Positions 42,743 to 52,617 are shown, numbered from the stretch's first letter. The stretch is DNA of 61,156 nt from Deferribacteraceae bacterium (GCA_031256375.1 JAIRQX010000025.1:1-61156); one strand, 5' to 3'. Numbers and translations: made by a program. Notes: generated from the letters alone by a model not told the origin.

Positions 42743-43678
42743 ATGATCAATATGGGATTAATAGGATTAGGTAAGATGGGCGGATATCATCTTAACCTTT
42801 ACGATGAGATCCCCGAGATTAAATTAACGGCTCTCTGCGATGCCGATGAAGGGGCTTTGGGCTTACAAGTTATCAAAAAAAACGTACCCGGTTTTACAAA
42901 TTACCGGAATATCCTCCCTTTAGTTGATGCCGTAACTATAGCGGCGCCGACAAAACTGCACTACGAAATTACCCGCGCCTGTCTTGAGGCGGGAAAACAT
43001 ATTTTTGTGGAAAAACCTATTACAACCGATTACCGCCAGGCGGCGGAACTTTTTGAACTGGCGGAGAAAAAACATCTGACTATTCAAATCGGGTATGTGG
43101 AAAGGTTTAACGGCGTAACCCGTGAACTCAAAAATATAGTCAGTAATCCTACTCTAATTGAGGCAAGGCGTGTGGGACCGTTTAACCCTAATTTCAAAAA
43201 CGACAGTATAATTATGGATATTATGATTCATGATATAGATATAGCCTTAAGCGTATCAGGGAGGCAAGTCGCCGCTATTCAGGCAATGGGCGCTCCCGTA
43301 CACACCAAGCTGGCTGATTACGCTTCAGTGAATATCTATTTCGGCAATTCATCTATGGCGCATATAGTTGCCGGCCGCATAAATCATGTCAAAGAGCGGT
43401 TTATAAATATTACCCAAGATGATACATTAATAATGCTGGATTATTTGAAACAGAACATTGATATTATCCGTAAAGGGCAGCTACAAGATTTTTCAGAAAG
43501 GGATGAGATAAAATACAAAAACAATCCGCTAAAAAATGAGATAGAACATTTTGTATCATGCGTTGAAGGGAAATCAGCGCGTATAGTAAGCATAGAACAT
43601 GATCTGCATACCATGGAAGTGGCTTTGGAAGTGGATTCTTTGCTTAAGTCAAATACCTACGGTTATAAGGAGTTTTAG
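42743..43678 (+). CDS. Gfo/Idh/MocA family NAD-dependent oxidoreductase (GnnA candidate)
   Basis: The 311-residue product has a Rossmann start (INMGLIGLGKMGGYHL), EKPITTDYRQA with the family Lys-Pro, and a C-terminal beta domain (IMDIMIHDIDIALSVSG, with the active-site HDID pattern). Its place between lpxA and lpxI suggests action on UDP-GlcNAc. In some bacteria GnnA oxidises the 3-OH so that GnnB can add an amino group for lipid A with amide-linked chains; no gnnB-type aminotransferase is present here, so this role is only a possibility. Confidence 0.85.
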   Translation: MINMGLIGLGKMGGYHLNLYDEIPEIKLTALCDADEGALGLQVIKKNVPGFTNYRNILPLVDAVTIAAPTKLHYEITRACLEAGKHIFVEKPITTDYRQAAELFELAEKKHLTIQIGYVERFNGVTRELKNIVSNPTLIEARRVGPFNPNFKNDSIIMDIMIHDIDIALSVSGRQVAAIQAMGAPVHTKLADYASVNIYFGNSSMAHIVAGRINHVKERFINITQDDTLIMLDYLKQNIDIIRKGQLQDFSERDEIKYKNNPLKNEIEHFVSCVEGKSARIVSIEHDLHTMEVALEVDSLLKSNTYGYKEF

Positions 43679-43729
43679 ACTGGAGGGCAAATCAGCTTTT
43701 CCTCTCTTCAGCCAAAATAAGGAATTTTT

Positions 43730-44533
43730 ATGAAAACTGTTTTATTTGCAGGGCAGGGGTCACTGCCTGTTGAGGCAGCCAAGAGCCTTAAATCAAAAGG
43801 TGACGATGTTATAGTATATACTTTTACTGAGCAGCTTGGGCAAGATCTCAGCGGCATTTCAGATGAAGTAAAAGTATTCAGCCTTGGGCAGGCAGGTAAA
43901 ATCTTAAAGTCTCTCAGGGAATCGGGCGTCAAACGACTTGTGTTTGCCGGGAAATTTAACAAAACCATTCTGGAGCAGAATTTAAAACTTGATCTAAAGG
44001 CATTGTGGATACTGGCGCGGCTGAAAGACCGTCAGGAAAACACCATGATGTATGCTTTTACGCACGAGATAGAGAAGCTGGGTATAACAATTCTGTCACA
44101 GCTTGACGTGCTTTCTCATCTGATACTAAGAAAAGGGATTTATTCAAAGATGAAGCCCACACGGCGTCAGATGGAGGATGTACGTTTTGCTTATAACAAA
44201 GCGCGCGGAATTGCAGGTCTTGATATCGGGCAGGTTGTAGTAGCCAAAAATAAAACTGTGCTTGCAATGGAATCGCTTGAAGGTACAAACCGCACCATTC
44301 AGAGAGGGGCGGAGTTCTGTCAGGGTGGGTTTACTGTTATAAAGGTAGCAAAACCAGAACAGGATTACCGTTTTGATCTGCCTGTTATAGGTATGGAAAC
44401 TATCACCGCGTTTGCAGCGGAGAAAGGAGCGGTATTCGCCGTTGAGGCGGATTACACTCTGGCGCTTGACATACAGGAATGTATTAATTTTGCCAACGAA
44501 AATAAGTTTGTATTTATGGCTTACACGCCTTAA
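43730..44533 (+). CDS. lpxI: UDP-2,3-diacylglucosamine pyrophosphatase LpxI
   Basis: Hydrolyses UDP-2,3-diacylglucosamine to lipid X; it stands in for LpxH in several phyla. The 267-residue product (formerly DUF1009) has an N-terminal part KTVLFAGQGSLPVEAAKSL and a conserved C-terminal catalytic domain with IGQVVVAKNKTVLAMESLEG, CQGGFTVIKVAKPEQDYRFD and LPVIGMETI. pilD follows after two bases. Confidence 0.94.
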   Translation: MKTVLFAGQGSLPVEAAKSLKSKGDDVIVYTFTEQLGQDLSGISDEVKVFSLGQAGKILKSLRESGVKRLVFAGKFNKTILEQNLKLDLKALWILARLKDRQENTMMYAFTHEIEKLGITILSQLDVLSHLILRKGIYSKMKPTRRQMEDVRFAYNKARGIAGLDIGQVVVAKNKTVLAMESLEGTNRTIQRGAEFCQGGFTVIKVAKPEQDYRFDLPVIGMETITAFAAEKGAVFAVEADYTLALDIQECINFANENKFVFMAYTP

Positions 44534-44535
44534 AG

Positions 44536-45318
44536 ATGGAAAATATGCTGTATATAGTTATAGTTTTAGGGCTGGTTTTCGGAAGTTTTATGAATGTACT
44601 TATATACAGGATACCTCGCGGGATCAGTATTATTCTCCCTTCGTCATTTTGTCCGAAATGCAGAAAACCTATCCGCTGGCGCTCTAATATTCCGGTAGTG
44701 AGTTTTATTGTTCAGCGTGGAAGGTGTATAAGTTGCGGCGAGAGGATTTCATGGGTTTATCCGGCGGCGGAACTTCTTACGGCTTTACTCTTTCTCTTGA
44801 TTTATTTATTTTATGGGTTTAGTTTAGTTACAATTAAATATTGTTTTATGACATTTATGATGCTTGTCGCCGGGTTTACGGATCTGACAACAAAACTTGA
44901 TGCGGCAAATTTTGAGTGCGGGGTTATACCTGAGGCATTTACCACGGGGCTTGTGTTTTGCGGGTTTGTGTGGGCTTTTTTTACCCCGCCGGGTTTTTAT
45001 GAAGCCCTTGCGGGAAGCGCGGGAGGGATGTTTATGCTTTTAATCCCCGCGTACTTTTATAAAGTATTTACCAAAAGAGACGGAATGGGGGATGCGGACG
45101 CTTTGTTTATGGCAGGAGCCGGTGCGTTTCTGGGATTATTGCCTGTGCTGTTTGTTGTAATATTAAGCGCTGTTTTAGGCGTTTTGACTGGGATTGTTGT
45201 AATTGCTGTCACAAAAAACCGCGGGTATATGCTGCCTTTCGGTCCTATGGTTGCCTGTGCGTCTGTATTGTTTCTATTTGCCGGAGATCCTGTTATGAGG
45301 TTACTTGGATATAAATAA
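44536..45318 (+). CDS. pilD: Prepilin peptidase/N-methyltransferase PilD
   Basis: Cleaves the leader of type IV pilins and methylates the new N-terminus. The 260-residue membrane protein has the N-terminal methylase domain with two CxxC pairs (Cys 39/42 and 64/67) and the two aspartates of the peptidase, in GFTDLTTKLD and in GMGDADALFMAGAG, the latter a variant of the usual GxGDxK. No pilin or pilus gene lies in this window. It joins tyrS without a gap. Confidence 0.92.
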   Translation: MENMLYIVIVLGLVFGSFMNVLIYRIPRGISIILPSSFCPKCRKPIRWRSNIPVVSFIVQRGRCISCGERISWVYPAAELLTALLFLLIYLFYGFSLVTIKYCFMTFMMLVAGFTDLTTKLDAANFECGVIPEAFTTGLVFCGFVWAFFTPPGFYEALAGSAGGMFMLLIPAYFYKVFTKRDGMGDADALFMAGAGAFLGLLPVLFVVILSAVLGVLTGIVVIAVTKNRGYMLPFGPMVACASVLFLFAGDPVMRLLGYK

Positions 45319-46518
45319 ATGGACGAACAAATTGAATTTATCAGCCGCGGAATAGAGGAGATCATTTCCGCGGGCGAACTTAACGCAAAACTGAGAGAAA
45401 ACCGTCCGCTTGTTGTGAAGGTTGGATTTGATCCGACTGCGCCTGATCTGCATTTGGGGCATACTGTGGTTTTGCAGAAAATGAGGCATTTTCAGCAACT
45501 CGGACACAGCGTAACTTTTCTGATAGGCGATTTTACCGCTATGATAGGCGATCCGAGCGGTAAATCCGAAACCCGTAAACCGCTTACCCGTGAAGAGGTT
45601 ATGCGGAATGCTGAAACATACAAAGAACAGGTATTTAAGATACTTGATCCTGAAAAAACTAATGTGGGATTTAACAGCCACTGGCTGAGTACGTTAGGTT
45701 CCACAGGTATGCTGAAGCTGGCGGCTCAATTTACAGTAGCGCGTATGCTGGAGCGTGATGATTTTGAAAAACGGTACAGGGAAAACCGACCGATAGGGAT
45801 ACATGAGTTTATGTACCCGCTTATGCAGGGATATGATTCGGTTGCTTTGAAAGCAGATGTGGAGATGGGCGGTACTGACCAAAAGTTTAACCTTCTTGTC
45901 GGCAGAGAGCTTCAGCGTTCTTATGGGCAGAAACCGCAGGTTGTTATTACTGTGCCTATTCTTGAAGGACTGAACGGTCAGCAGAAAATGTCCAAAACAC
46001 TGGGTAACTATATAGGCATAACCGAACCGGCGCCGGATATGTTCGGCAAACTGATGTCGGTTACGGATGACTTGATGTTTCGCTACTATCTGCTTTTAAG
46101 CGATCTTACACTTACCGAAATAGAAAATCTTAAGCGTAGTGTGGCTGACGGAACAGTACACCCTATGGATGCGAAAAAAAATCTTGCCTCTGAGCTTGTT
46201 ACCCGTTATCACGGGGCAGTGGCGGCAAAAGAATCCCGTGAAGGTTTTGAACGTATATTCTCCAGAAAGGAGAATCCGGAAGATATGGTTGAATACGCCT
46301 CATGTGAAAATCAAACTGTTTTAGACATAATATTAGCTCTGAATTTAGCCCCTAGCCGTAATGAAGCGCGCCGAACGGCGGAACAGGGCGGCGTTTATAT
46401 AAACAGTGAAAAAATAACTGATCTGAGTATTATCCCGTCTTCCGCGGAATATGTGATTAGGGTCGGCAAACGAAAGTTTGCAAAAATTAAAGCGCTTCCC
46501 GCCGGGGAATCAAATTGA
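45319..46518 (+). CDS. tyrS: Tyrosyl-tRNA synthetase
   Basis: Charges tRNA-Tyr. The 399-residue class I enzyme has HLGH (the HIGH motif) at 45-48, KMSKT (KMSKS motif) at 223-227 and a C-terminal S4 RNA-binding domain (about 335-399, [26 protein letters not shown]). The type with [12 protein letters not shown] is widespread. It starts directly after the pilD stop. Confidence 0.97.
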   Translation: MDEQIEFISRGIEEIISAGELNAKLRENRPLVVKVGFDPTAPDLHLGHTVVLQKMRHFQQLGHSVTFLIGDFTAMIGDPSGKSETRKPLTREEVMRNAETYKEQVFKILDPEKTNVGFNSHWLSTLGSTGMLKLAAQFTVARMLERDDFEKRYRENRPIGIHEFMYPLMQGYDSVALKADVEMGGTDQKFNLLVGRELQRSYGQKPQVVITVPILEGLNGQQKMSKTLGNYIGITEPAPDMFGKLMSVTDDLMFRYYLLLSDLTLTEIENLKRSVADGTVHPMDAKKNLASELVTRYHGAVAAKESREGFERIFSRKENPEDMVEYASCENQTVLDIILALNLAPSRNEARRTAEQGGVYINSEKITDLSIIPSSAEYVIRVGKRKFAKIKALPAGESN

Positions 46519-46546
46519 CTTTTTTGGCAGTATGGAGGAATGATTT

Positions 46547-47809
46547 ATGGCTATAGTAAAACCTTTCAAAGGGATACGTTATAATCTGGAAAAAGTGCTG
46601 TTAAAACAGGTTATTGCGCCGCCGTATGATGTTGTAACGCCGGAAATGCGCGCTAATTATGTAAGCAGATCTCCTTATAATGTGCTTAATATTGATTTAC
46701 CTGAAAATGAAGATAATAAATACCAACACGCCGCCAACCTTTACAGTGAGTGGCGTAAAAACGGAATTATGATCAAGGAGCAGCAACCTGCGCTGTATAT
46801 TTATGAGCAGGTGTACGAATATGCTTCCCGCAGCTATGTACGTACAGGGTTTGTGGGACTTTTGAAACTGGAGCCGTTTGAAAACGGCGTTGTTTTTCCG
46901 CATGAAAAAACATTGTCGGGACCAAAACAGGACAGATTTGATCTGATGACAGCGTGTAAAGCTAATTTTAGTCAGATATTCGGTTTATATCTTGACCCTG
47001 AAGAACGTCTCAGAGCTATTTTTGACGACTGCCGCAACGGGATGCCGGTTGCTTCCGCTACAGATGATGATAAGGTTAAATATTCAATATGGCCTATTTT
47101 TGATCCGAAAGTAATAGAAGAGATTCAGTTTATTATGAGAGACAAAGCAATTTACATAGCGGACGGGCATCACAGATATGAAACATCCCTTATGCACAGG
47201 GATAAGATGCGCGAAGAGTATAAAGACGATGAAAACACTCTTAAACCTTATGATTTTGTAATGATGATGTTTGTTAATTTTTACGATCCTGGGCTGATAA
47301 TTTTACCTACGCACAGGGTTGTTTCTTTTCCGGAAAATTATAACGAAGAGAGGTTTATGGCGGGGCTTAGCAATTTTTTTTCCATAACGAAACTTGAAAG
47401 CCTTAGTGCGGGAAAAGAGTTCCTGTCTAAACATAAAGAACCCGGAACTATAGTTATGATTATGAAAAATGATTTTTACGGTTTGTTTATAAATCAGGAA
47501 ATGCTTGAGTTGCAACATCCTGTTTACCGGAATATAGATACGTTTCTTCTTCAGAAAATTATACTGAATGAACAGCTTGGTATTCCGGAAGAACAAATAT
47601 TGATGAAAAAAGGGATATATTTCTACCAGTTTCCTGAAGATGTTCGGGAGCATATTGCCCGGAATGACGGCATAGGGTTTATATTAAACCCTTCAACAAT
47701 AGACATAATCCGTAAAGTATCGGAAAATGGGCTAATAATGCCGCAGAAATCAACGTTTTTTCACCCTAAACTGGCAACGGGGCTTCTGATTAACGAATTA
47801 TGTAAATAA
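46547..47809 (+). CDS. DUF1015 family protein
   Basis: The 420-residue soluble protein begins IVKPFKGIRYNLEKVLLKQVIAPPYDVV, the DUF1015 hallmark, and has FPHEKTLSGPKQDRFDLMTA and YIADGHHRYETSLMHR. The family is common in anaerobes and its reaction is not established; a link to serine/kinase-like metabolism has been suggested in databases. GGAGG precedes the ATG. A MITE-like repeat follows its stop. Confidence 0.9.
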   Translation: MAIVKPFKGIRYNLEKVLLKQVIAPPYDVVTPEMRANYVSRSPYNVLNIDLPENEDNKYQHAANLYSEWRKNGIMIKEQQPALYIYEQVYEYASRSYVRTGFVGLLKLEPFENGVVFPHEKTLSGPKQDRFDLMTACKANFSQIFGLYLDPEERLRAIFDDCRNGMPVASATDDDKVKYSIWPIFDPKVIEEIQFIMRDKAIYIADGHHRYETSLMHRDKMREEYKDDENTLKPYDFVMMMFVNFYDPGLIILPTHRVVSFPENYNEERFMAGLSNFFSITKLESLSAGKEFLSKHKEPGTIVMIMKNDFYGLFINQEMLELQHPVYRNIDTFLLQKIILNEQLGIPEEQILMKKGIYFYQFPEDVREHIARNDGIGFILNPSTIDIIRKVSENGLIMPQKSTFFHPKLATGLLINELCK

Positions 47810-47849
47810 ACCGTAACTTATAGCGGTTCAATTTTGAAATGCCATATAC

Positions 47850-47985
47850 ATGACAGTTCCACTTGTCATTGCGAGGAACGTTTTGACGAAGCAATCCAGC
47901 TGGAGCATTTACCTACATGGATTGCCGCGCTTTATAAAAAACATTCCGCTCGCAAAGACGGTTAATGTAAAGTGGAACTGCTATA
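47850..47985 (+). repeat. MITE-like repeat with terminal inverted repeats, copy C
   Basis: A 136-base copy. CAGTTCCACTT (47854-47864) at the left and AAGTGGAACTG (47970-47980) at the right are perfect 11-base inverted repeats, and the right end continues CTATA. Inside, GCAATCCA (47891-47898) and TGGATTGC (47918-47925) form a second inverted pair. Internal blocks match copies at 17394 and 27211. It lies between two convergent genes, DUF1015 and ccmD. Confidence 0.85.
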
Positions 47986-47988
47986 GCG

Positions 47989-48096
47989 CTATTTTTGCTC
48001 AATCTTCTTTAATCTTCCGCCTATATTCAGCAAATATCCGCCAATCAGCGCCCAGATTATCATATATGCTGCAAATAAAAAGCTCATTTTATCCAT
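47989..48096 (-). CDS. ccmD: CcmD-like small membrane protein of haem export
   Basis: A 35-residue gene with GGAGG before its ATG. The product has one membrane helix (MSFLFAAYMIIWALIGGYLL) followed by NIGGRLKKIEQ, a close match to the CcmD pattern (FAAY near the start, K/R-rich tail). CcmD helps release holo-CcmE from CcmABC. It overlaps ccmC by eight bases and closes the ccm operon. The stop codon lies three bases from a MITE-like repeat. Confidence 0.88.
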   Translation of the reverse strand: MDKMSFLFAAYMIIWALIGGYLLNIGGRLKKIEQK

Positions 48097-48766
48097 TTTT
48101 ATCCTCCAAATCCTTAAAATAATATTTCCTCTCAAGCGCGGCAAGACGCATACGTTTATTCACAAGGCTGACATAAAGAAGTGTGAATGCGGCTATCGCC
48201 ACAAACATTGCAGTCATCATCTTAGGGTGCATTCCGCCTCCGCCCTGCTGAACAACGTTAGGATGTATCGTCCTCCACCAGCGTATTGAAAAAAAGACAA
48301 CAGGAACATCAAAAAAACCGATTATCCCTAATACTGCGCTGTATTTACCCCGTTTTTCCGAATCATCGGTAAATTTGCGAAGAAACAGATACCCCGAATA
48401 TATAAACCAAAGCATAAGCGAGGTAGTAAGCCGCGGATCCCAAGTCCACCAAGCGCCCCAAGTTGATTTTGCCCATATCATTCCGGTCAAAAGCACCACT
48501 GTACAGAATAAGAGACCTATCTCCGCAGAGGCTGCCGCCAGATCATCGCTGAAATGATTACGTTTTACTAAAAAAATAATGCTGCATACAAATGTTGTAA
48601 AAAGCGCGCCAAACCCTACCCAAGCGGATGCAACATGAAAATAAAATATCTTCTGCACTATTCCTGTGCGCGCCTCCACAGGCGCATAAAAAAAGGCAAA
48701 CCATAACGCTACGGGGATAACTATTATTGTAAGTATATCTATTGCCGCGCAATATCTTTTCATCAT
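48089..48766 (-). CDS. ccmC: Haem exporter subunit CcmC
   Basis: Inner-membrane haem-handling protein that loads haem onto CcmE. The 225-residue product has six membrane segments and the tryptophan-rich WWD motif WGAWWTWDPRLT, with flanking periplasmic His residues in FYFHVASAWVG and RTIHPNVVQQGGG. It lies between ccmB and ccmD. Confidence 0.95.
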   Translation of the reverse strand: MMKRYCAAIDILTIIVIPVALWFAFFYAPVEARTGIVQKIFYFHVASAWVGFGALFTTFVCSIIFLVKRNHFSDDLAAASAEIGLLFCTVVLLTGMIWAKSTWGAWWTWDPRLTTSLMLWFIYSGYLFLRKFTDDSEKRGKYSAVLGIIGFFDVPVVFFSIRWWRTIHPNVVQQGGGGMHPKMMTAMFVAIAAFTLLYVSLVNKRMRLAALERKYYFKDLEDKNG

Positions 48767-48778
48767 TACTTCCTCCGT

Positions 48779-49456
48779 TTACTCCTCCGTCACCGCGTCA
48801 AAAACAACAGCCGCAACAGAGGTGAATATTATATCATATACAAATATTAGACGTAACCACTTCATATATTCCTCCGGCGGGTCTCCGGCGGATAAGGCGC
48901 CTGTTGTCTGAATAGCCGCCAAAATTAACGGCACAAGTACAGGCAGGAGCAAAAGGGGAAGCATTATCTCCCTTGAGCGAGTTCTTGCAGCAATCAGTGA
49001 AAAAAGCGTGCCTAAAAGTACAAAACCGTAAGTTGTTCCCGCTATTACCGCAATCATAAGTACGTGCGAAACAATATTTACTTCATAAAGCGCCGCAAAA
49101 AGCGGCAGCATAACAAGCTGCATAACAAGCATAAATATGAGATTACTTATAACTTTACCAAAAAATATAGCATTACGGCTAATAGGCGACAGAATAAGCG
49201 CCTCAATATTGCCGCCGGTAATCTCCGACTGCATGGATTTACCAAGCCCCAAAAGACCTGAGAATATCAACGCCATCCAATAAACGCCGCCGGCAATCTG
49301 CGCCTGTTCATGTTCCCCGGGATCAAATATGAAACTAAATACAACCACCACGAGAAAAGCAAACACAAACATTGAGTTCATTATCTCTTTTGTTCGGTAT
49401 TCCAGCGATATATCTTTGCGGACTAAGGCAAATACCACCTTTATAAATTTAAGCAT
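48779..49456 (-). CDS. ccmB: Haem exporter membrane subunit CcmB
   Basis: Membrane partner of the CcmA ATPase in the CcmABCD complex that releases holo-CcmE. The 225-residue protein has six hydrophobic segments and the family stretch GVYWMALIFSGLLGLGKSMQSE. It overlaps ccmA by eight bases and is followed by ccmC 12 bases later. Confidence 0.93.
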   Translation of the reverse strand: MLKFIKVVFALVRKDISLEYRTKEIMNSMFVFAFLVVVVFSFIFDPGEHEQAQIAGGVYWMALIFSGLLGLGKSMQSEITGGNIEALILSPISRNAIFFGKVISNLIFMLVMQLVMLPLFAALYEVNIVSHVLMIAVIAGTTYGFVLLGTLFSLIAARTRSREIMLPLLLLPVLVPLILAAIQTTGALSAGDPPEEYMKWLRLIFVYDIIFTSVAAVVFDAVTEE

Positions 49457-50183
49457 GATTTACCTTTTCCAGATAGAAACTTTCAAACCTTTCGGCAGAG
49501 ATCTCATCTTTACCATAAAAAACAATTTTGCCTCCGGAAAGGATAAGCGTTCTGTCCGCAAGTTCATATCCCAGCGCTAAATCGTGTGTGACAAGGATTA
49601 TTGTAGTGTTCCGCTCTATCTGTTCTTTCAGAATAGCGGTAAGTATATAAGCAGCTTGCCGGTCAAGCCCTGTGTACGGTTCGTCAAGAAATATTATCTC
49701 CGGTTCGTGTAAAAGAGCCCTTGCAATGCTAGTGCGCTGTAGCATCCCCCGCGAATAAGTGCGTACAGGGTCGTGCATACGGCGGCTCATCTCAACCCGT
49801 TCCAAAAGATGCTTTGCACGCGCGGAAGGATTAGGTACATTATATAAAGAGGCATAAAATGTGAGGTTTTCCAGTGCGCTCAATCCTTCGTACAAAAAAG
49901 GCTGATGGGAGATAACCCCCAGCTTCCCTCTGTATCCCACGCTTAAATCTTTTACGGGCATATCCTTGTAAAATATTTCGCCTGACGTTGCCTTTGTCTG
50001 TTGTGAAATCAACTTAAGCAGGGTAGATTTTCCCGCGCCGTTAGGACCCAGGACTGTCAAAAACTCTCCTGCCGCTATTTCAAGGGATAGCGGACGGAGA
50101 GCAAATATTTCACCATACTTTTTACATACATCAATTAATCTGAGAACCGGTGTTTTACCGGAATCCGCCGCAGTTTCAATCAT
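49449..50183 (-). CDS. ccmA: Haem exporter ATP-binding protein CcmA
   Basis: ABC ATPase of 244 residues. Walker A GPNGAGKST at 46-54, signature YSRGMLQRTSIARAL (a variant of LSGGQ typical for CcmA), and Walker B IIFLDEPYTGLD are visible. It energises release of haem-loaded CcmE. It overlaps ccmF upstream and ccmB downstream by eight bases each, which indicates strict coupling. Confidence 0.95.
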   Translation of the reverse strand: MIETAADSGKTPVLRLIDVCKKYGEIFALRPLSLEIAAGEFLTVLGPNGAGKSTLLKLISQQTKATSGEIFYKDMPVKDLSVGYRGKLGVISHQPFLYEGLSALENLTFYASLYNVPNPSARAKHLLERVEMSRRMHDPVRTYSRGMLQRTSIARALLHEPEIIFLDEPYTGLDRQAAYILTAILKEQIERNTTIILVTHDLALGYELADRTLILSGGKIVFYGKDEISAERFESFYLEKVNHA

Positions 50184-52167
50184 TTTTCCGTTTAGTTACA
50201 GATTTATTTTTTTTGGAGGTATCAGCCGCGCCGGGAGAGTCATTTGCCTGTTTCAGCGCGGATTTATTTTGTGTGACAGCATAAGCCGCTCCGAGACACA
50301 TAAGTATGCTGCCAACCCATATCCACACTATAAGCGGCTGGAATATAACCGAAAGGCGGACTATATTCTGCCCTTTATCAAATCCCTGTAGGATAGTGTA
50401 CAAATCCCCCCTCATCATTGAACGGTAGGCGACTTCACCAAAAATATTTTGCGATTTATAATACTCACGCAGTTCCGGATATAGCGTAAAAATTAGTTTA
50501 TCTTGCTGATATACGTCAACCGTCACATAATTAGCCTCGTAGTTACGTCCGTCCTCATGCTCCACATCGCCCACAGCAAGCGTATATCTGTCAAAAACAA
50601 AGGAGGATCCGGAAGAAGTCATCTCATCCGATTCGTAGCTGTAAAAAGATGAAAAGACAACGCCAAACGCCATCATTGCGAGCCCGATATGTACAACGGC
50701 TGCTCCGAAAAACCGGCGGTTGTTATAGATTACCGTAACCCCTGATTTCATAATCATTCTGACGCCCTGAAAAAGAAAAGCGAAAAAAACGGTTGATGCG
50801 GCGAAAGAGATCACAAGCGGCGACACCCCTCTGAAACCCAGCCCTATAACAACCGCTACGGCAATAAGCGAAGCTATCAGAACAGGGATATACTGCCGCA
50901 CAAATTGGTCAGGATTCATTTTGTTATACGATATAATAAGCCCGATCCCCGCAAGGAAAAAGATAACGGTAAAAAATGGGATAGATACAAAGTTAAAACT
51001 TGCTATAGAAACAGACATCTTATTGCTCAAAATAATTTCGGAAAGCACAGGCAGCATTGTATAAAATATCAAAGCCAGCGTAAGAGCCAGAAAACAGAGA
51101 AGAGCCAGAAAAAACACCCCCTCTTTGGAGGTAAAATTAAAGTTTGTTTTGTCGGCAAGCTCCCTGCGGTTTTTATAAAATGATACAATAAAGACAGCAG
51201 TTGTCAGTAAGAGGAAAAATATAAAAAAGTTACCGAGGGCGGATTTACCGAATGAATGCACTGAATCTGACATAATGCCGCTACGGGTCAGATATGTGCC
51301 GAATACGGTCAACCCAAAAGTAATAACCGACAGGCAATGCGACCATCCCTTCATTCTGTTTCTGCGTTCATATATAATAGCGGCGTGAATAAAAGCAGTG
51401 GCTGTTATCCATGGAAAGAGCGACGCATTTTCCACCGGATCCCATGCCCAGTAGCCGCCCCAGCCAAGCTCAACATACGCCCACCACGCGCCAAGCACAA
51501 TCCCCGCTGTCAGAAAGATCCAAGTAAAGATAGTCCACGGGCGGGAATTTTTTACCCAGTACGGGGAGGCATCTTTTAAGTTTAAAGCGGCGATTGAGTG
51601 TGCAAACGGGATCATAAACCCAACAAATCCGATATACAGAAGAGGAGGGTGTATCATCATGCCGGGGTTCTGGAGCATCGGGTTCATCCCCTGACCGTCC
51701 ATGCGTGAAAAAGGCATCATTTCAAACGGGTTAGTCACAAATGTGCAGAGTATCAGAAAAAATGTGGTGGTAATCAAGGACACCAGAAGTACATAAGATT
51801 GATATTTATGCCCGTGTTCCCGTATGCGCCAAAGTTCAAAAACTGTAAAAATTGATGCGAGCCAGCTCCAGAAAAGAAGCGAACCTGCCTGTCCCGCCCA
51901 CAAGGCGCTCACTTTATACGGCAGGGAGAGTGATCTTTCAGTATAACTGAAAACATATACGTAGGCAAAATCGCTTGTCACCAAAGCGTTAAGCAAGATA
52001 AACACAGAAATCGTTATCAGCAAAGTCTGAGCTGCAAGCAAACCGCCCGCAATTTTAAATGTTGAAGTGCGCGTTTTTTCATTTATAGTTGCAATATACA
52101 TTACAATAGCCAGAAAACCCAAAAAAATAGCGAAAACCTGAACTACAAAACCTTGTCCCATCTGCAT
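50176..52167 (-). CDS. ccmF: Cytochrome c haem lyase subunit CcmF
   Basis: Large membrane protein that ligates haem to apocytochrome c. The 663-residue product has about 15 hydrophobic segments and the WWD motif in GWGGYWAWDPVENASLFPW, plus the upstream HPPLLYIGFVGF. Family members are usually 600-680 residues. No CcmH/CcmI or CcmG is present in the cluster. It lies between ccmE and ccmA. Confidence 0.95.
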   Translation of the reverse strand: MQMGQGFVVQVFAIFLGFLAIVMYIATINEKTRTSTFKIAGGLLAAQTLLITISVFILLNALVTSDFAYVYVFSYTERSLSLPYKVSALWAGQAGSLLFWSWLASIFTVFELWRIREHGHKYQSYVLLVSLITTTFFLILCTFVTNPFEMMPFSRMDGQGMNPMLQNPGMMIHPPLLYIGFVGFMIPFAHSIAALNLKDASPYWVKNSRPWTIFTWIFLTAGIVLGAWWAYVELGWGGYWAWDPVENASLFPWITATAFIHAAIIYERRNRMKGWSHCLSVITFGLTVFGTYLTRSGIMSDSVHSFGKSALGNFFIFFLLLTTAVFIVSFYKNRRELADKTNFNFTSKEGVFFLALLCFLALTLALIFYTMLPVLSEIILSNKMSVSIASFNFVSIPFFTVIFFLAGIGLIISYNKMNPDQFVRQYIPVLIASLIAVAVVIGLGFRGVSPLVISFAASTVFFAFLFQGVRMIMKSGVTVIYNNRRFFGAAVVHIGLAMMAFGVVFSSFYSYESDEMTSSGSSFVFDRYTLAVGDVEHEDGRNYEANYVTVDVYQQDKLIFTLYPELREYYKSQNIFGEVAYRSMMRGDLYTILQGFDKGQNIVRLSVIFQPLIVWIWVGSILMCLGAAYAVTQNKSALKQANDSPGAADTSKKNKSVTKRKND

Positions 52168-52188
52168 TTAAATTACCTCAAATCGTTT

Positions 52189-52617
52189 TTATTTTTTAGG
52201 AAGTTCATCAGGGTGTTTCTCACCTTCAGCTTCATATTTGGAAGGGCATTTAGCCAAAAGTTTTTTGGCTGTAAAAACATTTTCCGAAGCGCTGTAACTG
52301 CCTTCAATCAGCACAGCCGCCCCTATTTCAAAAGCATCGGGAATTGTACCGTTATAAACCACAGGCAAAGCTGCCCCTGTATCGTCAGTTATCTCAAAAA
52401 CAGCATACTTTTCAAATTTATTTACGGAAAAGTTATCGGATATAACATTGCCGCTTATACGGAGTCCTTTCTTTTCCGCAAGCAAAGGGTTGTTTATGAG
52501 TTCGCCCACTTCCCTGTAATAAATCTTTTCTCCGCTTAAGGCAGATACTATAAAATAAACCAACGTAGCGGCTATTACTGCAAAAGCGACAGCATATTTT
52601 ATGTAGTTTTTCTTCAT
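52189..52617 (-). CDS. ccmE: Haem chaperone CcmE, CXXXY variant
   Basis: Periplasmic, membrane-anchored haem carrier. The 142-residue protein has one N-terminal membrane helix (8-27) and an OB-fold (LRISGNVISDNFSV, EGSYSASENVFTAKKLLAKC). The haem-binding site is CPSKY (Cys 124, Tyr 128) where the classical HXXXY carries His. This cysteine form is known from some sulfate reducers and archaea, in cytochrome c systems that lack CcmH. The first gene of the ccm operon. Confidence 0.93.
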   Translation of the reverse strand: MKKNYIKYAVAFAVIAATLVYFIVSALSGEKIYYREVGELINNPLLAEKKGLRISGNVISDNFSVNKFEKYAVFEITDDTGAALPVVYNGTIPDAFEIGAAVLIEGSYSASENVFTAKKLLAKCPSKYEAEGEKHPDELPKK

